Below are positions 1 through 5,028 of a stretch of 14,967 bases of DNA, one piece after another (the stretch's first letter is position 1; each line of letters starts with the position of its first letter). The DNA comes from Desulfobacterales bacterium C00003060 (GTDB lineage: Bacteria > Desulfobacterota > Desulfobacteria > Desulfobacterales > C00003060), in assembly GCA_001751085.1 (NCBI GenBank), contig MAXP01000269.1, positions 4,226 through 19,192 of the forward strand, read 5' to 3'. A program made the translations under genes and the position numbers. The notes under the pieces were generated by a model that saw nothing but the letters and a program-made list of their open reading frames with translations, did not search any database and was not told the origin of the DNA.

Positions 1-32
1 AAAGCTGAAGGCAGCAGAACCATGGTTTTTCT

Positions 33-63
33 TTGAGCCTTGAGCTTTCAGCTTTCAGCTTGA
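33..63. repeat. Heptad reiteration, TTSAGCY type
   Basis: Four consecutive 7-base units (TTGAGCC, TTGAGCT, TTCAGCT, TTCAGCT) followed by TGA. The same 7-base pattern with other internal bases recurs at 355-396 and 14912-14939, each time near the GTTTACAC repeat family. Function unknown. Confidence 0.6.
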
Positions 64-206
64 TTGGAACCCGTAACCCGCTGTTTTTCGCTACGAGGCT
101 ATGTTGAACCCCAAAATCTTTTTCTTAAGGACTATATAAAGGGGTAGGAGCGTGTTTCGGCCCGATTTCTTTTGTCCCAGGATCACACTACTATTTCCTG
201 CATATC

Positions 207-233
207 AAAACCCGGAGAACCATCCCGGGTTTT
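207..233. terminator. Terminator-like hairpin, symmetric
   Basis: A perfect 9-bp stem, AAAACCCGG (207-215) with CCGGGTTTT (225-233), encloses a 9-base loop. The A-run before and T-run after make it look like a rho-independent terminator usable on either strand. On the + strand it would end transcription entering from the left of the window or a short RNA starting near 140. On the - strand nothing obvious reads into it. Confidence 0.55.
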
Positions 234-253
234 CGTGTTTTTCAGCATCCTTG

Positions 254-328
254 AAAAGTGTAAACCGAGGGATGAAGGTTGCCAATTCGGGCATCCTTCA
301 AAATCGAGCAAAAATAGTTTACACTTTT
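254..328. repeat. Bipartite palindromic repeat pair (REPIN-like), copies A and B
   Basis: The outer arms AAAAGTGTAAAC (254-265) and GTTTACACTTTT (317-328) are perfect 12-bp complements. The inner arms TGAAGGTTGCC (273-283) and GGCATCCTTCA (290-300) pair with one mismatch around a 6-base loop. The internal spacers differ in length: 7 bases (266-272) and 16 bases (301-316). The same two boxes recur singly at 415-445 and 14853-14890. This resembles paired REP elements, but no REP-associated transposase is in view. Confidence 0.7.
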
Positions 329-354
329 TTCGAAATGAAGGCCGGGTTTCAGTG

Positions 355-396
355 TTCAGGTTCCAGGTTCCGTCCGTCTGACACCTGAAACCTGAA
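355..396. repeat. Inverted heptad repeats, TTCAGGT type
   Basis: TTCAGGT-TCCAGGT (355-368) faces ACCTGAA-ACCTGAA (383-396). The arms are complementary except for one base, so the region can fold into a 14-bp hairpin. Related 7-base reiterations occur at 33-63 and 14912-14939. Confidence 0.6.
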
Positions 397-414
397 TGCA
401 ACCACGATGCCAGG

Positions 415-445
415 AAAAAGTGTAAACTGACGCATGAAGGATGCC
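415..445 (+). repeat. Single repeat, copy C (7-base spacer type)
   Basis: AAAAAGTGTAAAC (415-427), a 7-base spacer and TGAAGGATGCC (435-445) match copy A in order and spacing. It ends 6 bases before the rlpA start codon. Its AAGGA is the only Shine-Dalgarno-like sequence for that gene, so the repeat appears to form part of the rlpA translation start region. Confidence 0.7.
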
Positions 446-451
446 GTCTGA

Positions 452-1204
452 ATGAATGTTTTTGGGCCTTCCAATGTGCCAATTGCAATTTGTGTCGGCC
501 TGTTGGTTTTCCTGTTGAGCTGTGCTGCACCGGAAAAAAGACCTACTTCCCTTGCCGGCTACCCAAAACCTTATAAGATTGGCAAGCGCTGGTATCAGCC
601 CTTAAAACATGCGTATGCTTATCAGGAACATGGCATTGCCTCCTGGTATGGGAAGCCATTTCATGGCCGAAAAACAGCGAGCGGCGAGGTCTACAACATG
701 TATGCCATGACAGCAGCCCACAAGATACTTCCCCTGGGCACCTGCGTCACAGTCCACAATCTTAATAACGGTAAAACCGTTGACGTACGGATTAACGACC
801 GGGGGCCATTTGTCGACGGTCGGATTATTGATCTGTCTTATGAAGCCGCTCAACGGATAGGATTATTGGGGCCGGGCTCGGCGCCTGTCAAGATAGTCGC
901 ATTGGGGTCAATGAAAGAGACTGTGGTTGGCGGAGGCATCCAGCGCCCCCTTGTGCCTGGAGACTTCTATGTGGGAGACTTCACTATCCAGGTTGGCGCG
1001 TTTAAGGACAAAAAAAATGCCGTCAGGCTCAGAAACAAGCTGGCAAAAACACATAAAAATCCCCACATTGTGGAATACGAGTGTGTCAAAGGCACTTTCT
1101 ATCGGGTCCAAGTTGCAAGGTGTAAGTCGCTTGGCCAGGCCAGGAAATATGAAAAGATGATGGAGGCTGCCGGATACCCAGATGCTATTGTCGTCGCTCG
1201 TTAG
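452..1204 (+). CDS. rlpA: RlpA-family septal ring lipoprotein, DPBB plus SPOR domains
   Basis: A 250-residue protein. RlpA proteins are outer-membrane lipoproteins; the P. aeruginosa member is a lytic transglycosylase acting on stem-stripped (denuded) septal peptidoglycan. The N-terminus is a hydrophobic signal ending in LLSC with the lipidated Cys at residue 24. A double-psi beta-barrel domain spans about 60-150 and carries the family signatures GIASWYG, TASGE, LPLGT and [10 protein letters not shown]-terminal SPOR domain (about 175-250, starting near FTIQVGAF) should bind septal glycan. ATG 452 is chosen because the preceding in-frame codon (449-451) is a TGA stop; AAGGA at 438-442 is 9 bases upstream. 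It stands alone and converges on the ihfA-like gene with only five bases between stop codons. Catalytic activity is inferred from family members and not all RlpA proteins have it. Confidence 0.9.
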   Translation: MNVFGPSNVPIAICVGLLVFLLSCAAPEKRPTSLAGYPKPYKIGKRWYQPLKHAYAYQEHGIASWYGKPFHGRKTASGEVYNMYAMTAAHKILPLGTCVTVHNLNNGKTVDVRINDRGPFVDGRIIDLSYEAAQRIGLLGPGSAPVKIVALGSMKETVVGGGIQRPLVPGDFYVGDFTIQVGAFKDKKNAVRLRNKLAKTHKNPHIVEYECVKGTFYRVQVARCKSLGQARKYEKMMEAAGYPDAIVVAR

Positions 1205-1209
1205 TACCG

Positions 1210-1494
1210 TTACCGGGTATCGATCTTTTTTCTCAAAATGCCGGAGGTCTTAAAGACGACAACTTTTCTAGCCCGTAACTGTAGGTCACATCGCGTCTGG
1301 GGATTGCGACCCCGACGGGCCTGCTTGTCCTTAATCAGGAATTTCCCAAAACCGCTGATCAGTATGTCTTCGCCACTTTCCATGGTCCGTTTCATGATCT
1401 CTAGGAGTTGCTCAACCACCTGTCTGGCTTCGCTTTTCCTCAGATCAAGATTCGTGTAGGCCCTATTGATGATCTTGTCCTTAGTAAGAGCCAT
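1210..1494 (-). CDS. ihfA: Integration host factor alpha-like (HU/IHF family) DNA-bending protein
   Basis: A 94-residue nucleoid protein of the HU/IHF family, the usual length for the family. It begins MALTKDKI, has the central GEDILISGFGKF segment, and carries the beta-ribbon arm ARRGRNPQT. The Pro of RNPQT inserts into the minor groove in IHF and HU. The MALTK start and RRGRNPQT are closer to IHF alpha than to HU, but I cannot exclude an HU-like role without a phylogeny. The start at 1494 is fixed by AGGAGG seven bases upstream; a longer frame to 1512 would lack a ribosome site. IHF is the usual architectural partner of sigma-54 promoters, and one lies at 2481, though proximity alone is no evidence of a link. 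Its 5' side faces gmhB. Confidence 0.85.
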   Translation of the reverse strand: MALTKDKIINRAYTNLDLRKSEARQVVEQLLEIMKRTMESGEDILISGFGKFLIKDKQARRGRNPQTRCDLQLRARKVVVFKTSGILRKKIDTR

Positions 1495-1627
1495 GAGGCA
1501 CCCTCCTTTCAACCTGATAAAATAGGATTTCGTTTCTGAGTTGCATCAACTGAATAGTGAAATTAGTTCCAATATGTCTCAAATACAAAGTGGTGTCAAG
1601 CATTTATTCGTTGAAGGTGCGGAACAA

Positions 1628-2179
1628 TTGAAGACTGTTTTTATTGATAGAGACGGCGTGATCAATAAGGATCGCCTTGATTATGTCAAGAGCTGGGCCG
1701 AGTTTGAATTTCTGCCCGGGAGCCTTGACGCCCTGAAGCTTTTGACCGTCAAAGGGTTTCACATCATTGTGATCACAAATCAATCCATAATCAATAGAGG
1801 GCTGGTTACCCGTGCAGGGCTCCAGGAAATCCACAAGAGGATGACGGTCGCTGTGGTTGACCACGGAGGCAGGATAGATGAGATATATTATTGTCCTCAT
1901 GTTCCTGAAGATGGTTGCAATTGCCGCAAACCAGAACCCGGGCTGATCTGCCAGGCACAAGCTGATCACGGGCTGGATCTTTCCAAGACCTGTATGATCG
2001 GAGATAGCTTGAAGGATATCCTGTGTGCGCGACGGGTGAACTGTGGAAGGATCATACTCGTTAGATCCGGTCACGGTAAAGAGACCGAGCGCCTTTGCCG
2101 AGATGCCGGCATAAACGCAGACCATGTGGCGGATGACCTGATGTCTGCTGTAAAATGGCTTATTGCAGACTCTCGATAG
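1628..2179 (+). CDS. gmhB: D-glycero-beta-D-manno-heptose 1,7-bisphosphate 7-phosphatase
   Basis: A HAD-superfamily phosphatase of 183 residues that removes the 7-phosphate of heptose bisphosphate in ADP-heptose synthesis for LPS inner core. Visible motifs: FIDRDGVIN with nucleophile D7 and acid/base D9, TNQS at 50-53, a zinc loop with C89, H91, C97 and C99 followed by RKPEPG, and IGDS with D126. The zinc loop separates GmhB from related histidinol-phosphate phosphatases in many genomes. The start is uncertain. TTG 1628 is preferred because similarity begins there, the length fits the family, and AAGGTG lies eight bases upstream. ATG 1574 (201 residues) or TTG 1541 are alternatives without good ribosome sites. 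No other heptose genes are adjacent. Confidence 0.82.
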   Translation: MKTVFIDRDGVINKDRLDYVKSWAEFEFLPGSLDALKLLTVKGFHIIVITNQSIINRGLVTRAGLQEIHKRMTVAVVDHGGRIDEIYYCPHVPEDGCNCRKPEPGLICQAQADHGLDLSKTCMIGDSLKDILCARRVNCGRIILVRSGHGKETERLCRDAGINADHVADDLMSAVKWLIADSR

Positions 2180-2205
2180 AGCATTCGACACACGAAAAAG
2201 AAAGG

Positions 2206-2384
2206 AATTATCACGAAAGCACGGAATCTTCTCAAGGCGAAAGGCCGCAAAAATGGAAAACACGAAAAGAGCGTGAGTAACTGGGATGGTTTCATAGCAT
2301 GTGATGCCTGTATGTGTCGCAGCTCAGGCAACCACCCCCAGTAACTTGATTTCTATGTCTTGTTTCGTGTTTTCGTGATTAATT
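2206..2384. repeat. Degenerate inverted-repeat unit with TCACGAAA termini
   Basis: AATTATCACGAAAGCACGG (2206-2224) and the reverse complement of 2363-2384 (AATTAATCACGAAAACACGAAA) agree at most positions with one gap. Further CACGAAA words lie at 2191 and 2261. The 179-bp unit has no ORF and resembles a decayed miniature mobile element, but no target-site duplication was identified. Confidence 0.45.
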
Positions 2385-2437
2385 TTGAATAGTTATTTAA
2401 CCGCACAGCTCGAAAGATTTCACTTCTTTAATGGGCC

Positions 2438-2469
2438 AACCGGCCAACGGGCGAACCGGTTAACCGAGT
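2438..2469. repeat. 8-bp reiteration AACCGGNN, with a perfect palindrome
   Basis: Four successive octamers: AACCGGCC, AACGGGCG, AACCGGTT, AACCGAGT. The third and fourth contain the perfect 10-bp palindrome CGGTTAACCG (2457-2466). The array ends 12 bases before the sigma-54 promoter, so it could be activator binding sites or simply an intergenic reiteration. Confidence 0.55.
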
Positions 2470-2480
2470 TTTTGCCCGTT

Positions 2481-2496
2481 TGGCACACATGTTGCT
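2481..2496 (+). promoter_or_regulatory. Sigma-54 (-24/-12) promoter
   Basis: TGGCAC-ACATG-TTGCT matches the sigma-54 consensus TGGCAC-N5-TTGCW at every defined position, with GG and GC at the required spacing. Transcription should start near 2507, about 40 bases before the riboswitch core. A sigma-54 activator gene lies in the same neighbourhood (3345-4715, convergent). A sigma-70-like TTGACA at 2504-2509 with a weak TAGAAC at 2529-2534 (19-base spacing) is a less convincing alternative. Confidence 0.8.
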
Positions 2497-2540
2497 GTTG
2501 AAGTTGACAGGTTCTTGAAATAGAAGAATAGAACAATGTT

Positions 2541-2640
2541 CGAAAAAGGCAAACCACCCGAAAGGGTGGAACGCAACGCCACCGGTCTGACTCTCCAGGG
2601 TACTGGGACTGGGTACGGTAGGCAGGGCTGCCTGGCGGAT
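2541..2640 (+). ncRNA. Cyclic di-GMP-I riboswitch (GEMM-I)
   Basis: The conserved GEMM-I core is present in order: GGCAAACC (2548-2555), the hairpin CCACCC-GAAA-GGGTGG (2554-2569) with its GNRA tetraloop, ACGCAACGCC (2571-2580), ACCGG (2581-2585), a variable stem-loop, and CGGTAGGCAGGGCTGCC (2616-2632), the tetraloop-receptor arm. The base matching G20 of the Vibrio Vc2 aptamer is G (2548), which favours c-di-GMP over cyclic AMP-GMP. The aptamer lies just downstream of the sigma-54 promoter and about 60 bases upstream of the first small gene. A small hairpin follows at 2642-2660, but whether the switch turns expression on or off cannot be read with confidence. Confidence 0.9.
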
Positions 2641-2641
2641 G

Positions 2642-2668
2642 CAGCTCTTCATGGAAGCTGTGTTTCTC
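2642..2668 (+). promoter_or_regulatory. Possible riboswitch expression-platform hairpin
   Basis: CAGCT (2642-2646) pairs with AGCTG (2656-2660) and is followed by TGTTTCTC. It could act as a weak terminator or compete with the riboswitch closing stem. The stem is only five base pairs and the T-run is poor, so the role is a guess. Confidence 0.3.
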
Positions 2669-2692
2669 AAGCAAATTATAGGATATGCTATC

Positions 2693-2992
2693 ATGATACG
2701 CGTTTGTACTCTTTATAGAAATCCTCGTAACCCAGATCTCCGGGTCCTTCGTCTTTTTGGTTCATGGCAAGATGGCGGAATGAACGGCATGGTGGTCGAT
2801 TACAGCTTGTATGTGACTGAAGGCGGGTTCACCTGGGCAGTAACTGTGGATACAGGAACGTTTGCCGGTGATACGACGCAAAAACAAGCGCTGTTCGCAG
2901 GAAAGATTGGCCGCTATGTTCACTTTGCGCCGGCGATCGACTTACGAGCGAATGGGCAGCCCGTTGCGGGGGAAGAGGTTTGCTGTGGATAA
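2693..2992 (+). CDS. Hypothetical protein, first gene under the c-di-GMP riboswitch
   Basis: A 99-residue protein that I do not recognise. There is no signal peptide or membrane segment. The second half is rich in beta-prone and aromatic residues (YSLYVTEGGFTWAVTVDTG, then GRYVHFAP), and the C-terminus ends CCG, with a third Cys at residue 5. ATG 2693 is preferred because AGGA (2680-2683) lies nine bases upstream; an in-frame ATG at 2639 would place the start inside the riboswitch region. The internal ATG at 2780 would give a shorter protein. The stop overlaps the GTG start of the next gene by eight bases, indicating translational coupling. Codon choice looks like genuine coding sequence in the second half, less surely in the first 25 codons. 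Expression should depend on sigma-54 and c-di-GMP. Confidence 0.55.
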   Translation: MIRVCTLYRNPRNPDLRVLRLFGSWQDGGMNGMVVDYSLYVTEGGFTWAVTVDTGTFAGDTTQKQALFAGKIGRYVHFAPAIDLRANGQPVAGEEVCCG

Positions 2993-3428
2993 TTTTTGTT
3001 TAGATATACCCTTTATGGTCCTGTCCACTCGAGTGAATCGCGTGGGAGAAACGGAAAAACGTTTCTTGACTCCTTTTGGCACCATCGACGTGACCTTTAG
3101 AAAGGTGTCAAATGGAGACAATCGAACACTCCAGCTAGAGATTGAAGTGGCTGGAGATACTGAAAACTGGATCTTTCATGATCACACAATCATGGAATTC
3201 AAATGCGCTCTTCTGCATTTTGTTTGGGGACTATCTCAAAAATATTTGAGAGATGAGGCACTGTTGTGGGACCTCAATGAATCTTGTATCCAAATCGAAT
3301 GTTCGCACGACAGGGGGGGCTATGCAGGTTCTATTTATAAGGAATCACTTATTTTTTCTCCAGTGAGGGTGAATGATGCCAAGCTTCTTGATCTTGTAGT
3401 TGAGCGCCCTGGGGCTGATGTCCAGTAA
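2985..3428 (+). CDS. Hypothetical protein, second gene under the c-di-GMP riboswitch
   Basis: A 147-residue protein of unknown function. The GTG start at 2985 has AAGAGG seven bases upstream and overlaps the stop of the preceding gene. The sequence looks soluble and mixed alpha/beta: a beta-rich half (TPFGTIDVTFRKV, TLQLEIEVAG), then a helix-like stretch from MEFKCALLHF to ALLWDL. No known motif was identified, and there is no PilZ or GGDEF signature. The last 28 codons lie antisense to the 3' end of the sigma-54 activator gene, so the C-terminus may not be original. A run of seven G at 3313-3319 is a possible indel site: a shift there could end the frame at TAA 3338-3340, before the activator gene. 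Confidence 0.6.
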   Translation: MDNFCLDIPFMVLSTRVNRVGETEKRFLTPFGTIDVTFRKVSNGDNRTLQLEIEVAGDTENWIFHDHTIMEFKCALLHFVWGLSQKYLRDEALLWDLNESCIQIECSHDRGGYAGSIYKESLIFSPVRVNDAKLLDLVVERPGADVQ

Positions 3429-4715
3429 TGTGGCTGCTTCCTTTTGTACCCAAAGACTCTCTTCTAATGCCCCCAAGATCATCTCTTTCTCTTGACTCTT
3501 GATAGAGCGCAACTCAGTATGTGAGGTGGATTCCGCTTTGGGTGTCCCCTTGATCGGTTCTGACAATATAATATTTTCTATCTGGACCAGGTGTGATTCC
3601 TCAAGAATAGCAGCCCTCTCAATGGTGTTGGCAAGCTGGCGGATATTACCTGGCCAGGAATAGGCCTTTAGAGCTTCCATCGCTTCGGTAGAGAAACCTT
3701 CCATGTTTTTCTTCAAATTACTACAGGTTCTGTTCAGAAGAAACGAGGCTAAGGGCTCAATGCATTCTTTTCGTTTTCTAAGAGGGGGCAGATGTACCCT
3801 CAACACATTGAGGCGATAGTAGAGATCCTCTCGAAATCTACCTTCCGCTACTTGCTCTTCCGGTTTTCTGTTTGTGGCTGCAATGATCCTGACGTCAGAA
3901 TGAATGGTCTTGTTTCCACCGACACGCTCAAATGACTTTTCTTCCAATACTCTCAACAGCTTGGCCTGCATAGCAGGGTTCATTTCTCCTATTTCATCGA
4001 GAAATACGGTTCCACCTTTGCCCTGTTCTAACCTTCCCACGCGCATCTTGGTGGCACCGGTGAAAGCCCCTTTTTCATGGCCGAACAGTTCACTCTCTAA
4101 AAGGGTCTCCGGGATATTCGCGCAATTGATCTTGATGAAGGGCTTCTTGTGTCTGCTGCTGTTGAAATGAACAGAGCCGGATAAAAAGCTCTTCCCTGTT
4201 CCGGTTTCTCCTGTAATCAAGATCGTGGAATCGGTTTTAGAGAATTTCTTGAGAGTTGTAATCGTTTGTTTCATGGAAGGACTATGAGCGATGATCCTGT
4301 CAAAATCGTAAATGATGTCCTGCTCGTGTCTCAAGTAGTCAATTTCATCCCTCAGATGTCTGTTTTCCAATGCTCGTTCGATGGATAACAGGATCTTTTC
4401 CTTCGAAAAGGGTTTTGCGATAAAATCAAAAGCCCCTTCTTTCACTGCCTTGACTATCAAACCGGCTTCCTCAATTTCGCTAATCACCACAACAGGTGTA
4501 TGAGGATTGACAAACTGGATCCGTCTTAACAGGCTGAAGCTGTCCTCTTGCTCTATTTGAAGACTAAGCAGGACGATTTCGTAGTCTTCTTGCCTCAGCC
4601 GTACCGCAACGTCTTTACCGTTGGGCCAAAAGCCAAGATTATGGGGGGGTACAATGGCCTTCTTGAGGTAGTTCAACCATTCTGGATCTTGTTCTATGAC
4701 AAGTATCTTGGACAT
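3345..4715 (-). CDS. NtrC-family sigma-54 activator with a degenerate receiver domain
   Basis: A 456-residue enhancer-binding protein with three domains. Receiver-like domain (1-120): the acidic pair is E8-Q9 in place of Asp-Asp and the phosphoacceptor position is S51 (LLSLQI), while S79 and K101 remain. AAA+ domain (about 142-375): Walker A GETGTGKS at 169-176, intact GAFTGA at 216-221 for sigma-54 contact, and Walker B TVFLDE at 236-241. A Fis-type helix-turn-helix occupies about 410-447. The ATPase and sigma-54 interface look functional, but phosphorylation control appears lost, so the input may be ligand, partner protein or abundance. No histidine kinase is nearby. The gene converges on the two riboswitch-controlled genes and overlaps the second by 84 bp. 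The sigma-54 promoter at 2481 is its obvious candidate target. ATG 4715 has AAGGG a few bases upstream. Confidence 0.92.
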   Translation of the reverse strand: MSKILVIEQDPEWLNYLKKAIVPPHNLGFWPNGKDVAVRLRQEDYEIVLLSLQIEQEDSFSLLRRIQFVNPHTPVVVISEIEEAGLIVKAVKEGAFDFIAKPFSKEKILLSIERALENRHLRDEIDYLRHEQDIIYDFDRIIAHSPSMKQTITTLKKFSKTDSTILITGETGTGKSFLSGSVHFNSSRHKKPFIKINCANIPETLLESELFGHEKGAFTGATKMRVGRLEQGKGGTVFLDEIGEMNPAMQAKLLRVLEEKSFERVGGNKTIHSDVRIIAATNRKPEEQVAEGRFREDLYYRLNVLRVHLPPLRKRKECIEPLASFLLNRTCSNLKKNMEGFSTEAMEALKAYSWPGNIRQLANTIERAAILEESHLVQIENIILSEPIKGTPKAESTSHTELRSIKSQEKEMILGALEESLWVQKEAATLLDISPRALNYKIKKLGIIHPHWRKNK

Positions 4716-4846
4716 CTTACCCTTTACCCTTGATTACGACCTTCACAATTGTGCTTTACAAGTTGTCATAGAGGAATAGAGATTTCTATCTGTTTTTCGT
4801 TCACAGCACGTGTGTCGAGCCGTTGGACCCTGGAGATCCATATTTT

Positions 4847-4933
4847 TGGTGCCGAAGGGGAGACTCGAACTCCCACAGGGATACCCCTACTAGACCCTGA
4901 ACCTAGCGCGTCTACCAGTTCCGCCACTTCGGC
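4847..4933 (-). tRNA. tRNA-Leu (anticodon CAG)
   Basis: The - strand folds as a class II tRNA of 87 bases. The acceptor stem GCCGAAG/CTTCGGC is perfect, followed by discriminator A and an encoded CCA (4849-4847). The anticodon loop TTCAGGG is closed by CTAGG/TCTAG, with CAG at 4899-4897. A long variable arm (GGGG-TAT-CCCT) and a T-arm with TTCGAGT complete it. It reads leucine CUG codons. The - strand promoter at 4979-5007 is a good candidate for its transcription. Confidence 0.97.
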
Positions 4934-4955
4934 AAGTCGAGAGGCAGAAAAAGAA

Positions 4956-4984
4956 TTGATTTTGTGCTATCGATGAAGTACATA
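4956..4984 (+). promoter_or_regulatory. Possible divergent promoter for ribF
   Basis: TTGATT (4956-4961), a 17-base spacer and TACATA (4979-4984). The -10 box is the same hexamer, read on the other strand, as that of the tRNA promoter. The match is modest, so this is tentative. Confidence 0.35.
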
Positions 4985-5007
4985 TAAGGTCTATATTCAT
5001 TTGTCAA
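4979..5007 (-). promoter_or_regulatory. Sigma-70-type promoter for tRNA-Leu
   Basis: On the - strand a perfect TTGACA (5007-5002) is followed after 17 bases by TATGTA (4984-4979). Transcription would begin near 4972, about 40 bases before the tRNA 5' end. The -10 box is weak (three of six), but spacing and position are right. Confidence 0.55.
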
Positions 5008-5028
5008 GGCCCAGATAAAGGATTGAGT

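Larger units (their letters stand above)
1..451. other. Non-coding left end, rich in short repeats
   Basis: No credible gene is seen in these 451 bases. Open frames here translate the repeats themselves and lack family resemblance. The stretch holds heptad reiterations (33-63 and 355-396), a terminator-like hairpin (207-233), a bipartite inverted repeat (254-328) and a further repeat copy touching the rlpA start (415-445). The part at 64-206 has an AT-rich tract around 120-140, but I could not assign a promoter or RNA gene to it. Confidence 0.6.
2180..2480. other. Non-coding spacer upstream of the sigma-54 promoter
   Basis: No gene is seen. The spacer begins with CACGAAA-type repeats, forms an inverted-repeat unit (2206-2384), and ends with an 8-base reiteration (2438-2469). 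Open frames on the - strand here have no family resemblance. Confidence 0.6.

Noticed and set aside
152..388. Overlapping + strand ORFs of 78 and 69 codons
   Set aside because: They read through a terminator-like hairpin and the repeat elements, and their sequence is set by those repeats.
1604..2263. A - strand ORF of 219 codons opposite gmhB
   Set aside because: The + strand frame carries every GmhB motif; the antisense frame shows none.
2420..2694. Two overlapping - strand ORFs of 84 and 88 codons
   Set aside because: They lie antisense to the sigma-54 promoter and riboswitch, are low in resemblance to any protein and have no ribosome sites.
2536..2718. A + strand ORF of 60 codons
   Set aside because: It is the translated riboswitch aptamer, whose structure explains the sequence better.
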